A stretch of 64,000 nt of DNA from Afifellaceae bacterium (GTDB lineage: Bacteria > Pseudomonadota > Alphaproteobacteria > Rhizobiales > Afifellaceae), in the NCBI GenBank assembly GCA_028284625.1, contig JANQRH010000026.1, forward strand, positions 434,001 to 498,000, given 5' to 3'. A program made the translations under genes and the position numbers. Shown here piece by piece: positions 52,734-61,093 of the stretch. Every line of letters starts with the position of its first letter. Position 1 is the stretch's first letter. Under the pieces are notes generated by a model that was not told where the DNA came from, made no database searches, and was given only the letters and a program-made list of their open reading frames with translations.

Positions 52734-54257
52734 GTGCACATGCCGCCGCCCGCCGCCGGTTCACTGACCGGCACCAAGCCCGCCGCGATCGTGATCGGCG
52801 CCGGCTTCGGCGGACTGGCTGCGGCCATCCGCCTTGGCGCGCGCGGCTATCGCGTCACACTCCTGGAGCGCAATGATCAGCCGGGCGGCCGCGCAGCTGT
52901 CTTCCGTCAGGATGGTTTCGCCTTCGACGCTGGCCCTACGATCATCACGTTGCCGTTCCTATTTGAGGAGCTTTGGGAGCTGTGCGGCCGTCGCATGGCG
53001 GACGATGTGGCGCTGACGCCGCTCGACCCGTGCTACGCGGTCCGCTTCGCCGACGGCGAGACCTTTCGCTGTTTTGTCGACGATGCGGCGATGCACGACG
53101 AGATCGCCCGCTTCAACCCGTCCGACGTGGCGGGCTTTGAGAAGCTCCTTGCCGAAAGCGAAGCCTGTTTCCGCACTGGCTTCGAGGGGATGGTGGACAA
53201 GCCCTTTCTGACCCTGTGGGACATGGCAAAGGCGCTTCCCGATCTCATCCGCCGCCGCGCCGACCGGTCCGTCTACGCCTTGGTTGCACGGCACATCCGT
53301 GACGAGCGCCTGCGCATGGCGCTGAGCTTTCACCCGCTCTTCATCGGCGGCAATCCGCTGCGCACCAGTGCCATCCTCAGCCTTATCTCTTACTTAGAAC
53401 GGCAATGGGGCGTTCATTACGTCATGGGCGGCACCGGCGCCTTGGTGAAGGGTCTCGTCGACCTGATCGAAGGGCAGGGCGGTGTGTTGCGCCTCAACAA
53501 CGATGTTGCGGAGATCCTCGTTGAGGACGGCGCCGCTACCGGTGTGAGGCTCGCTGACGGCGAGACCCTGCGCGCTGCCGTCGTGGTCTCCAACGCCGAC
53601 ACGGCCTGGACCTATCGCGAGCTGCTTCCCGCCCATTGCCGCAAGCGTTGGACGGACCGCCGGCTGGCGCGCTCCGCTTATTCGATGGGTCTTTTCGTCT
53701 GGTATTTCGGCACCAAGCGGCAATATCCGGACGTCGACCACCACACGATCTTCATGGGGCCGCGCTATCGCGGTCTCTTGGAGGACATCTTCGAGCGCAA
53801 GGTGCTGGCCGAAGATTTCAGCCTCTACCTGCACCGGCCGACGGCCACCGATCCAAGCATGGCGCCAGAAGGCTGCGACGCATTCTATGTGCTCTCGCCG
53901 GTGCCCAACCTCGATGCCGGCATCGACTGGAACAAGGCGGCGGAGCCCTACCGTCGCAAGATCGCAGCGTTTCTGGAATCGACGCTGCTGCCCGACCTTG
54001 ACGCCCAGCTCGTCACCTCGCGGGTGGTGACGCCGTTCGATTTCCGCGACCGGCTGAACGCCGTCAAAGGCGCCGCTTTCGGCCTGGAGCCGCGAATTAC
54101 GCAGATCGCCTGGTTCCGCCCGCATAACGCCAGCGAAGACGTCAAGAACCTCTACGTCGTCGGCGCCGGCACGCATCCGGGCGCCGGCGTTCCCGGCGTC
54201 GTCTCTTCAGCGCGCATACTCGACAGGATTGTGCCCCATGGCGAACTGGCCGCTTGA
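52728..54257 (+). CDS. crtI: Phytoene desaturase
   Basis: A 509-residue (or 505 from ATG 52740) FAD-dependent CrtI that introduces double bonds into phytoene to give neurosporene/lycopene. FAD motif VIGAGFGGLAAAIRLGARGY, DQPGGRAAVFRQDGFAFDAGP, and the C-terminal signature VVGAGTHPGAGVPGVVSSA are all CrtI hallmarks. The first ATG is followed closely by a second within a PpsR-type palindrome; neither has a strong ribosome binding site. crtB overlaps its end by 20 bases, so crtIB are coupled. Confidence 0.97.
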   Translation: MTVHMPPPAAGSLTGTKPAAIVIGAGFGGLAAAIRLGARGYRVTLLERNDQPGGRAAVFRQDGFAFDAGPTIITLPFLFEELWELCGRRMADDVALTPLDPCYAVRFADGETFRCFVDDAAMHDEIARFNPSDVAGFEKLLAESEACFRTGFEGMVDKPFLTLWDMAKALPDLIRRRADRSVYALVARHIRDERLRMALSFHPLFIGGNPLRTSAILSLISYLERQWGVHYVMGGTGALVKGLVDLIEGQGGVLRLNNDVAEILVEDGAATGVRLADGETLRAAVVVSNADTAWTYRELLPAHCRKRWTDRRLARSAYSMGLFVWYFGTKRQYPDVDHHTIFMGPRYRGLLEDIFERKVLAEDFSLYLHRPTATDPSMAPEGCDAFYVLSPVPNLDAGIDWNKAAEPYRRKIAAFLESTLLPDLDAQLVTSRVVTPFDFRDRLNAVKGAAFGLEPRITQIAWFRPHNASEDVKNLYVVGAGTHPGAGVPGVVSSARILDRIVPHGELAA

Positions 54258-55290
54258 TCCCTTCAGATTGTCGGTTGAGGAGCGCGCACATTGCGTCGCC
54301 GCGATGCGGCACGGCTCGACATCGTTCCATGCCGCCTCGCTGCTTCTGCCAACCCGCATTCGGCTGCCGGCGCGCGCGCTTTATGCGTTCTGCCGCGCCG
54401 GCGACGACACCGTCGACCTGAACACCAATGGCGATTGCGCCGCCAATCGCCTCCTCGCGCGTCTCGACGATATCTATGCCGGTCAGCCGGGCGACATCAC
54501 ATCCGACAGAGCCTTCGCCGCATTGGTTCGCGCATGGAGCATCCCGCACGCGGTGCCCGCCGCCATGATTGAGGGCTTTCAGTGGGACGAAGCCGGCCGG
54601 CGCTACGAGACACTCGACGCGCTCCTGGATTATTGCGCCAGAGTTGCGGGGACTGTCGGCGTGATGATGGCCATCCTGATGGGCCGGCGCGACCACGTTG
54701 TTCTGGCGCGCGCGGCCGATCTCGGCCTGGCCATGCAGCTCACCAACATCGCCCGCGACGTCGGCGAGGATGCGCGGCAGGGCCGGGTCTATCTGCCGCT
54801 CGATTGGTTGGAGGCGGAGGGCCTGAGCGCCGATCAACTGATCGACCGGCCGCGCTACACCGCCGCGCTCGGCAATGTCGTGGCACGGCTGTTGGCGGCG
54901 GCAGATAGCTACTACGCGCGCGCCGTGACCGGCTTGGCGTCGCTGCCGGCCGATTGCCGTCCAGCGATTCTTGCAGCGGCTTTGGTCTACAGAGAGATCG
55001 GCCGCGGCGTTGCAGCGAACGGCTTCAACAGCGTCGACGACCGCGCCTATACGACGAGCGCAACCAAGCTGCGTCTGGCGGCTCGGGCCGTCGGCGGCTG
55101 GGCCTTCACCAGCGCCATCGATGAGGCGCCGGCGCATGCCAGCACGCTCTTTCTTGTCGAGGCCGCGGCGATCGCGACCCGCAAACCGCTCCGCGGCTTC
55201 GACGCGAAGGTCGACCGCGCCATGGAATTGCTGACGCTGCTCGGCACGCGCGAACGCGAATGGACGGCGGAAGTGCAAAGCGGTTCGTAA
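54238..55290 (+). CDS. crtB: Phytoene synthase
   Basis: A 350-residue squalene/phytoene synthase that joins two GGPP to phytoene. The aspartate motifs are DDTVD in FCRAGDDTVDLN and DVGEDARQGRVYLPLDWL, and AMQLTNIARD precedes the second. ATG 54238 overlaps the crtI end by 20 bases; a GTG 9 bases earlier is less likely. A 52-codon membrane-protein ORF follows one base after the stop. Confidence 0.96.
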   Translation: MANWPLDPFRLSVEERAHCVAAMRHGSTSFHAASLLLPTRIRLPARALYAFCRAGDDTVDLNTNGDCAANRLLARLDDIYAGQPGDITSDRAFAALVRAWSIPHAVPAAMIEGFQWDEAGRRYETLDALLDYCARVAGTVGVMMAILMGRRDHVVLARAADLGLAMQLTNIARDVGEDARQGRVYLPLDWLEAEGLSADQLIDRPRYTAALGNVVARLLAAADSYYARAVTGLASLPADCRPAILAAALVYREIGRGVAANGFNSVDDRAYTTSATKLRLAARAVGGWAFTSAIDEAPAHASTLFLVEAAAIATRKPLRGFDAKVDRAMELLTLLGTREREWTAEVQSGS

Positions 55291-55291
55291 G

Positions 55292-55450
55292 ATGCCCGAG
55301 GCATATTACGGGCTCATCGAGGTCGCGTTGTTCTACGCGGCGGCGGTTGGCTTTTGCGTCTGGCAGCTGGTGCAGGTGAGACGAGACGCCGGCGGTAGCA
55401 AGAAGAAGCCGAGCCCAGAGGAACGCGGCGCGACGCCATCGAAGCGCTAA
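55292..55450 (+). CDS. Small single-pass membrane protein in the crt cluster
   Basis: A 52-residue ORF starting one base after the crtB stop. Residues 5-29 form one hydrophobic helix (YYGLIEVALFYAAAVGFCVW), followed by a basic, Pro/Ser-rich tail (GGSKKKPSPEERG). Predicted topology is a single inner-membrane span with the charged tail in the cytoplasm. Tight coupling to crtB and convergence with crtC support a real gene. I recall small membrane ORFs at this spot in other purple bacteria but no name. A role in pigment-enzyme or membrane assembly is only a guess. Confidence 0.6.
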   Translation: MPEAYYGLIEVALFYAAAVGFCVWQLVQVRRDAGGSKKKPSPEERGATPSKR

Positions 55451-55462
55451 ACAAACTTAGCG
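55445..55462. terminator. Hairpin spanning both stop codons of convergent genes
   Basis: CGCTAA (55445-55450) and TTAGCG (55457-55462) form a 6-bp stem with loop ACAAAC. The left arm contains the TAA of the small membrane ORF and the right arm the complement of the crtC TAA. The symmetry suggests a minimal bidirectional terminator or 3'-end structure; the stem is short and lacks T-runs. Confidence 0.35.
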
Positions 55463-56689
55463 GCCCGTCCAGCGCGGCATGCGAAACGGCAGCATCATCT
55501 TCACGATTGGCGACGCGAACCGGCGACCGGAAAAGCTCTCATGCATGAAGCGCGCCGTTTCGCCCAAAATGTGCGTTTCGATGATTGAGCGGTTGTAGAA
55601 CGGGCTGTCCTCCAGCGTCCGCACAAGCACCGGCTTGTGGCCGGCAGCGCACGGCACGCCACGCGCTACGCCCCAGAACCCGGGCTTCATGTCGATCGAT
55701 TCCGGCGGCTCGAACCGGTCGTCGCTACCGTCTGCCCCAAAGCGCAAGCCAAGCCGCTGCCGCGAGCCGTCGCGGCGCTGACTGTCATAGACGATTGCCG
55801 CGGAGCCGTCGGTGAGTCGTGTGCGCGCCCAATCCCAATGCACGAACCCAGCCTCAAGCGGCTCCGTTCCCCAATTGCTGTCGAAATAGCCGTGGCCCGA
55901 CCATTGAAAGCCGTAGGGCTCGGTGAAGGACGCTTCGATCCGCGAAAGCGGCGCGATCGGATACCAGATGTGGCGATCGCCGACGCCGATCGCGGTCACC
56001 GCGTTGGTGATGACGTCCGGCACGAGGCGCACTGTGCCGCAGAGACGTTGCGGCAACCACTCCGCGGGTGGACGCGGCACGGCCATCTCATCGATATCGA
56101 TGGCAAGACCGTCGCCGCTCCATTCCATCGCGCTTTCGCCGATTCGTACAGATCGCGGGCCGCGGCGAAGCGCACGGCGGCCGCGCTCCGTCATGGCCCA
56201 GCGATTGCCGTGCGGCGCGTAAAGCGCGACATTCATCACGACATGGTTCTCAGGATCGCGCCGGCCCGACCATGCGTAATAGGGCGAGAAGACCGAGCCG
56301 ATAAAAGCGATGATCGACAGGCCGAACTCTCCGCAATCGCTCAGGCCGTCGACGTACCACCAACGATAGCCGCCGGGCGGAACCGCGGCTTCGAAGTCCG
56401 GTCCGCCAACAGAGCCGCCGCCGCCAGTCGGCCCGACATCGCCGCCATCGGCACGCCCGGGCCCGGATGAACGCTGCCCCCGGCCAGATAGAGGCCTGGC
56501 ACCTTTGTCCGCGCTCCCGGTCGGCGGAACGTCGCCGCCCAGCCGTGTGAGGCCCGCCCGTAAAGCGCGCCGCCGGTGCCGGGATAAAGCTGACCGAAAT
56601 CGCCCGGCGTCGTCGCCACTGCGTCCATCGTTTCGGCGTCGAGCGTCAGCCCGCAGCTTTTCAGTTGCGCGATGGTCTTCTCCATCCAT
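55457..56689 (-). CDS. crtC: Carotenoid 1,2-hydratase (hydroxyneurosporene synthase); start unresolved
   Basis: CrtC adds water to neurosporene/lycopene ends. The conserved core begins PDFEAAVPPGGYRWWYVDGL (around 56400) and continues IIAFIGSVFSPYYAWSGRRD, ENHVVMNVALY, AMTERGRRALRR, WSGHGYFDSNWGTEPLE and ESFSGRRFASP. The only ATG/GTG/TTG before the core is at 56689, 350 bases inside crtD, which would add about 93 unrelated Gly/Arg-rich residues. The next, at the VVMN of the core, would delete conserved sequence. So the true start is unclear: non-canonical initiation, frameshift from crtD, or a sequence error. The open frame is given. Confidence 0.85.
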   Translation of the reverse strand: MDGEDHRATEKLRADARRRNDGRSGDDAGRFRSALSRHRRRALRAGLTRLGGDVPPTGSADKGARPLSGRGQRSSGPGRADGGDVGPTGGGGSVGGPDFEAAVPPGGYRWWYVDGLSDCGEFGLSIIAFIGSVFSPYYAWSGRRDPENHVVMNVALYAPHGNRWAMTERGRRALRRGPRSVRIGESAMEWSGDGLAIDIDEMAVPRPPAEWLPQRLCGTVRLVPDVITNAVTAIGVGDRHIWYPIAPLSRIEASFTEPYGFQWSGHGYFDSNWGTEPLEAGFVHWDWARTRLTDGSAAIVYDSQRRDGSRQRLGLRFGADGSDDRFEPPESIDMKPGFWGVARGVPCAAGHKPVLVRTLEDSPFYNRSIIETHILGETARFMHESFSGRRFASPIVKMMLPFRMPRWTGR

Positions 56690-57933
56690 TGCTTCGTCTC
56701 ACCGGTTGAATAGCGCTTCTGGTCGCCGTCGGCGGGCGCGTTGATCAGGATCAGCAATCGCTCACGGCCGTCGTTTTCGGCAATGCGAACGAGCTGACCG
56801 GCATCGTCGCGGTCTTGGGCGCAGACATAGACCGTCGGCCTGTCCGGAACGCGCCGGTCCTTGAAGATCGCGTCGAACTCCGCCGGATAATCGTCGGAGA
56901 AGAAGACGTTGTGCCGGGTCAATTCCACACCGCTTGTCCGCGCGACGGTCGACCAGGTCATCGCCGACAGCGAACGCTCAGGTGGGGGCACTTCTGCGAC
57001 GCCAACATCCAGTTCTCCGAGCTGGCCAGTGGCGAGGGCGGATACATCACCGCAATGGATGACGGAGTCCGCATCGATGACTTCGCCGGAACTAAGCCCC
57101 ACGCCGCGAACGCCTGACCCATCGCCAAGAACCTCCGCGACGTCCGATCCATAACGCACATCGACTCCGAGTGCGGTGGCAATGTCGGCCAACGCGCACG
57201 CCAAGGCGTGCATGCCGCCGTCGACCAGCCACACGCCGGCCTGCTCAACATGCGCGACCAGCATCAGCGTTGCCGGCGCGTCGAACGGAGACGAGCCGCA
57301 ATAGGTCGCGTAACGACCGAAGAGTTGGCGCAGGCGCGGATCGGAAAAGTAGTCGCCAAGCGCCGCCCACAATGTCGAGAAAGGCCTGAGCTGCGACATG
57401 CGGTCGAGACGCCACGGCCCGATGCGGCGCGCAAGCGAAATCGGGTTGGGTCGCTCCGCGGCAATGAAGGTTGATTGCAACGTCTCAAACATGGCCGCGC
57501 TGTCGATGCAGAACCGCCGATAACCGTCGGCGTTCTCACGGTCGGAAAACGCCGCGATGGCCTCCGCGCTTGCTTCAATGTCAGCGAAGAGGTCGAGCTG
57601 AGCGCCATCCGGCCAGACATGGCGGGCGAGGCAATTCACACCGCTGAGTTGCACATGATCATCGAGGCGGACGCCGATCGGTTCAAGCAGCGCGTCGAAC
57701 ACATCGCGCATCGTGAAGACGGTCGGGCCGGAATCGATCGGGACGCCGGCCACCTTGATTTCCCGCATCTTGCCGCCCGGCGCGTCGGTCTTGTCCAGGA
57801 GGACGATGTCGCCGCCGGCGGCGCTCAGTGAAATCGCAGCGCTGAGCCCCGCCATCCCGGCGCCGACGATGACGATCCGGCCATGCGCGGTCTCAGTCAC
57901 GGCCGACTTTGTCCCGGCTGCCCCGGGCCGCAT
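56341..57933 (-). CDS. crtD: CrtD, 1-hydroxycarotenoid 3,4-desaturase (methoxyneurosporene dehydrogenase)
   Basis: A 530-residue FAD desaturase of the CrtI superfamily. The dinucleotide motif VIVGAGMAGLSAAISLSAAG opens it, DAPGGKMREIKVAGVPIDSG follows, and YLAGGSVHPGPGVPMAAMSG ends it. It desaturates 1-hydroxy or methoxy intermediates of the spheroidene/spirilloxanthin route. ATG 57933 is preceded by GGAGG at 5-7 bases; an upstream ATG at 57957 lies inside a PpsR-type palindrome. It is divergent from crtE, and crtC is read from the same transcript, overlapping its end. Confidence 0.94.
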   Translation of the reverse strand: MRPGAAGTKSAVTETAHGRIVIVGAGMAGLSAAISLSAAGGDIVLLDKTDAPGGKMREIKVAGVPIDSGPTVFTMRDVFDALLEPIGVRLDDHVQLSGVNCLARHVWPDGAQLDLFADIEASAEAIAAFSDRENADGYRRFCIDSAAMFETLQSTFIAAERPNPISLARRIGPWRLDRMSQLRPFSTLWAALGDYFSDPRLRQLFGRYATYCGSSPFDAPATLMLVAHVEQAGVWLVDGGMHALACALADIATALGVDVRYGSDVAEVLGDGSGVRGVGLSSGEVIDADSVIHCGDVSALATGQLGELDVGVAEVPPPERSLSAMTWSTVARTSGVELTRHNVFFSDDYPAEFDAIFKDRRVPDRPTVYVCAQDRDDAGQLVRIAENDGRERLLILINAPADGDQKRYSTGETKQWMEKTIAQLKSCGLTLDAETMDAVATTPGDFGQLYPGTGGALYGRASHGWAATFRRPGARTKVPGLYLAGGSVHPGPGVPMAAMSGRLAAAALLADRTSKPRFRPAAIVGGTSTA

Positions 57934-57951
57934 TGACATCCTCCAGAAATC

Positions 57952-57995
57952 TGTCAAATTTGCTTTACACTATATCGTGTCGCTACAGATTGACA
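57952..57995. promoter_or_regulatory. Tandem PpsR/CrtJ sites in the crtD-crtE divergent promoter
   Basis: Two exact TGT-N12-ACA sites: 57952-57969 and 57978-57995, separated by 8 bp, the spacing described for the Rhodobacter bchC promoter. The ~78-base divergent region is nearly filled by them, so PpsR binding could repress both crtDC and crtEF. Confidence 0.8.
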
Positions 57996-57996
57996 A
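57969..57996 (-). promoter_or_regulatory. Candidate crtD promoter overlapping PpsR sites
   Basis: On the minus strand TTGTCA (57996-57991), 16 bp, TATAGT (57974-57969) is a reasonable sigma-70-type promoter, with its start about 25-30 bases before the crtD ATG. Its -35 overlaps the ACA of one PpsR site and its -10 touches the other, consistent with repression by occlusion. Confidence 0.5.
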
Positions 57997-58011
57997 ACGG
58001 AGGCGAGCGAG

Positions 58012-58881
58012 ATGGACCCCCTGCATCGCATTGAACGGGGATTGGATCGCGCTCTGACCTTTGCCACAGCGACCAAGCGACCACCTCTGCTGTGCAAGGC
58101 GGTTCGCCATGCGGTTTTCGCTGGCGGCGCGCGGGTGAGGCCGCGGCTCTGCCTGGCCGTCGCGGGAGCCTGCGGCGACAAAAATCCCGCAGCATCGGAC
58201 GCAGCCGCCACGGCGATCGAGCTGCTGCATTGCGCATCGCTCGTCCACGACGATCTGCCTTGCTTTGATGACGCCGGACTGCGTCGCGGCAAGCCGACCG
58301 TACATGTCACTTTCGGCGAGCCGATCGCCGTGCTGGTCGGGGACGCGCTGATTGTTCTGGCGTTTGAGACGATCGCGCGCGAATGCGCGCTGACGCCGGA
58401 TCGCATCGCCCCGCTGATCGCCACGATCGGCCGCGCAGTGGGCATGCCGCACGGGATCGTGTCCGGGCAAGCCTTTGAAAGCGAACCGGAAATTCCGCTC
58501 GCCGAATATCACCGAACCAAGACCGCGGCACTGTTCACCGGCGCGACCGCCTCCGGTGCGATCGCCGCAGGCGCCGATCCGCAGCCTTGGCTCGCAGTGG
58601 GCGAGGGGCTCGGCGCGGCCTATCAGGTCGCCGACGATCTGCGCGACAAGCTGGCCGATCTGGAAGAGACCGGAAAGCCCTGTCAGCAGGACCAGGCGAA
58701 CGGACGACCCAACGCGGTCGACGAGCTCGGCGTGGCCGGAACGATCGCGCAGCTGCGCCAGTTAGTGGACGAAGCCGTCGCGACGGTTCCCGACTGCCCC
58801 GGCGCGGATGCCCTGAAGGCGCTGATCAAGGGCGAAGCCAAGCGCCTCGTTCCAAAACGGGTAGCGCAGCTAGCTGCGTAA
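58012..58881 (+). CDS. crtE: Geranylgeranyl diphosphate synthase
   Basis: A 289-residue trans-prenyltransferase making GGPP for carotenoids and the bacteriochlorophyll tail. The first aspartate-rich motif is HDDLPCFDD and the second is YQVADDLRDKLAD. RPRLCLAVAGACG and GRAVGMPHGIVSGQ complete the family pattern. An AGGCGAGCGAG stretch precedes ATG 58012. It is divergent from crtD across a region filled by two PpsR palindromes, and crtF follows after 6 bases. Confidence 0.96.
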   Translation: MDPLHRIERGLDRALTFATATKRPPLLCKAVRHAVFAGGARVRPRLCLAVAGACGDKNPAASDAAATAIELLHCASLVHDDLPCFDDAGLRRGKPTVHVTFGEPIAVLVGDALIVLAFETIARECALTPDRIAPLIATIGRAVGMPHGIVSGQAFESEPEIPLAEYHRTKTAALFTGATASGAIAAGADPQPWLAVGEGLGAAYQVADDLRDKLADLEETGKPCQQDQANGRPNAVDELGVAGTIAQLRQLVDEAVATVPDCPGADALKALIKGEAKRLVPKRVAQLAA

Positions 58882-58887
58882 TCACCG

Positions 58888-60045
58888 ATGGCGCGCATTG
58901 CCGGCTCGCTGCAGATCGAGGACGACACGCAGACGCCTGCGCGGCCAAGCCTCTACGAGCAATACCGAAGCCGGCGCAATCGGCTGATTGCGCATCCGAC
59001 CTTTCAGCGCTGGGCCATCGCCTTTCCGCTCACGCGATGGATCGCCCGCCGCCAGGCGAACGATCTGTTCCGCCTCACGACGGGCTTTGTTCATTCCCAG
59101 ATCCTCCATGCCTGCGTTGAGCTTGGCGTCTTCGCCCAACTTGCGGATGCGCCCGGTTCCGTCGACGAGATCGCAGCGCGCATCGGCGTGCCGGAGGAGG
59201 GGACGGCCCGGCTTCTGCAGGCGGCGGCGGCGTTGCGCCTCATCCGCTGCGACGCGAGCGGCACGTGGCGGCTGGACGATCTCGGCGCGGTCGTAGCCGG
59301 CAATCCCGGCATCCGCGCGATGATCCGTCATCACGCCATGCTCTACCGCGATCTCAGCGATCCCGTTTCGCTGCTGCGCAAAGGCGGCCGCGAAACCCAT
59401 ACCGAACAGTTCTGGGCCTATGGCCGCGACGATTCCGCTTCAGGTGAGCGCGCCGCCGCTTACTCCGATTTGATGGCCGCGAGCAATGACCTGATCGCCG
59501 CGGAAGTCGTTCAAAATTATGAATTTTCCAGGCACGAGGTCATTCTCGACATCGGTGGAGGAAACGGCGCGTTTCTGGCCGCCATCGCCAGCCGGGCACC
59601 CCAATCGCAGTTGTGGCTCTTCGATCTTCCGAGCGTCGCGGAACTGGCGAAGCAGCGTTTCAAGGCCGATGGAATCGACAATCGCGCCACCTGCATCGGC
59701 GGCGACTTCTTCACAGACGCGCTTCCGACGGGCGCCGACTGCGTGACGCTGGTTCGCGTGCTCTGCGACCACGACGATTCCGCGGCGCTGGCGCTCTTGA
59801 AGAACATCCACCGCGCAATGCGCAGCGGCGACGTCCTGCTCGTTGCCGAACCGATGGCCGGGCACGACGCCGACGGTTCAGCCGTCGCCGCCTATTTCAG
59901 CATGTACTTCCTGGCCATGCGGTCCGGCCGCTGCCGAACCCCCCAGCAACTTTGCGATCTCTTGAAGGCTGCCGGCTTCCGTTCGAGCCGGCCCAAGCCG
60001 ACCCGAATGCCACTCTTTAGCGGGCTCATTTTAGCCCACAAGTGA
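58888..60045 (+). CDS. crtF: Hydroxyneurosporene O-methyltransferase
   Basis: A 385-residue class-I SAM methyltransferase of the COMT type: dimerisation region residues 1-130 with FVHSQILHACVELGVFAQLA, winged-helix-like part with GTARLLQAAAALRLI, then the SAM site VILDIGGGNGAFLAAI and VRVLCDHDDSAALALLKNI with the catalytic-base His region. It methylates the 1-hydroxy group of hydroxycarotenoids. It is the second gene of crtEF; bchC begins 106 bases later under its own promoter. Confidence 0.94.
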   Translation: MARIAGSLQIEDDTQTPARPSLYEQYRSRRNRLIAHPTFQRWAIAFPLTRWIARRQANDLFRLTTGFVHSQILHACVELGVFAQLADAPGSVDEIAARIGVPEEGTARLLQAAAALRLIRCDASGTWRLDDLGAVVAGNPGIRAMIRHHAMLYRDLSDPVSLLRKGGRETHTEQFWAYGRDDSASGERAAAYSDLMAASNDLIAAEVVQNYEFSRHEVILDIGGGNGAFLAAIASRAPQSQLWLFDLPSVAELAKQRFKADGIDNRATCIGGDFFTDALPTGADCVTLVRVLCDHDDSAALALLKNIHRAMRSGDVLLVAEPMAGHDADGSAVAAYFSMYFLAMRSGRCRTPQQLCDLLKAAGFRSSRPKPTRMPLFSGLILAHK

Positions 60046-60055
60046 CAGGACAATC

Positions 60056-60099
60056 TGTAAAAAAATATTGACAGTCTGCATTGTCAATTTACAATGACA
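60056..60099. promoter_or_regulatory. Tandem PpsR/CrtJ sites upstream of bchC
   Basis: Two exact TGT-N12-ACA palindromes at 60056-60073 and 60082-60099, 8 bp apart. This is the same arrangement as the crtD/crtE pair here and the known Rhodobacter bchC operator. They overlap the -35 and -10 of the candidate bchC promoter. Confidence 0.85.
60068..60095 (+). promoter_or_regulatory. Candidate bchC promoter
   Basis: TTGACA (60068-60073), 16 bp, TACAAT (60090-60095), about 57 bases before the bchC ATG. The perfect -35 overlaps the end of PpsR site 1 and the -10 lies within site 2, so bound PpsR would block RNA polymerase. Confidence 0.75.
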
Positions 60100-60151
60100 G
60101 CTGGGGAGAAAGCCCTAACGGACGCGGGCCGTTAAGGGGCGCAGTCAGAAG

Positions 60152-61093
60152 ATGGAAACCACGGCAGTCGTTCTCGACAAACCGGCCAGTCTGGCGCTGG
60201 CGGAGCTCGACCTGACGCCGCCCGGAGAGGCGGATGTCGTCGTGGACGTCCTGTGGAGTGGAATCAGCAGCGGAACCGAAAAACTGTTGTGGGACGGCAC
60301 GATGCCGCCGTTTCCTGGCATGGGCTATCCGCTTGTTCCGGGCTACGAGGCCGTCGGCCGGATCAGCGCCGCAGGCGATGCCGCCGACCGAGCTGTGGGC
60401 GAGACGGTGTTTGTTCCGGGCGCGCGCTGCTTTGAGGGCGTCAACGGCCTCTTCGGCGCTGCCGCCTCCAAGCTTGTGGTTGCGGCCGGCCGAGTCGTGC
60501 CGCTGCCTGAGTCGATGGGAGAGTCCGGCACGTTGCTGGCGCTTGCCGCGACGGCTCATCATGCGCTCGTGCTGCCCGGCGTAGAGCCGCCCGATTTGAT
60601 CGTCGGGCACGGCGTGCTCGGTCGGCTTCTTGCCCGCATCGCCATAGCCAAAGGCTGGCCCGCGCCCGTCGTTTGGGAACGGAACACCGAGCGCCGCAGC
60701 GGCGATCACGACTATCCGGTGATCGACTCCGCCAGCGACGGCACCACGCAATATGGCGCCATCATCGACGCAAGCGGTGACCACGGCATTCTGGACATTG
60801 CCGTTGCGCGTTTAGCCAAGCGCGGCGTGATAACGCTCGCCGGCTTCTATCACGAGCCCCTCAGCTTCGCCTTTCCCCCCGCTTTCATGCGTGAAGCGAC
60901 GATCCGAATCGCCGCGGAGTTTGAGCCCTCAGATGTCGACGCCGTGCTGTCGCTGGTTGCCGAAGGCCGGCTGTCGCTGAGCGGACTGATCACCCATCGC
61001 GCCCCCGCGTCCGACGCGCCCGCCGCCTACGAAACGGCGTTCGGCGACCCGCAATGCCTGAAGATGGTTCTGGATTGGAGAACGGCAGCATGA
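60152..61093 (+). CDS. bchC: Bacteriochlorophyllide a dehydrogenase (3-hydroxyethyl)
   Basis: A 313-residue zinc-free MDR-superfamily dehydrogenase that oxidises the 3-hydroxyethyl group to 3-acetyl in bacteriochlorophyllide a synthesis. Blocks are LWSGISSGTEKLLWDGTMPP, MGYPLVPGYEAVG, FVPGARCFEG, LPGVEPPDLIVGHGVLGRLL and IDASGDHGILDIAV. It is the first gene of bchCXYZ, under a promoter with tandem PpsR sites. Its stop overlaps the bchX ATG (ATGA). Confidence 0.96.
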   Translation: METTAVVLDKPASLALAELDLTPPGEADVVVDVLWSGISSGTEKLLWDGTMPPFPGMGYPLVPGYEAVGRISAAGDAADRAVGETVFVPGARCFEGVNGLFGAAASKLVVAAGRVVPLPESMGESGTLLALAATAHHALVLPGVEPPDLIVGHGVLGRLLARIAIAKGWPAPVVWERNTERRSGDHDYPVIDSASDGTTQYGAIIDASGDHGILDIAVARLAKRGVITLAGFYHEPLSFAFPPAFMREATIRIAAEFEPSDVDAVLSLVAEGRLSLSGLITHRAPASDAPAAYETAFGDPQCLKMVLDWRTAA

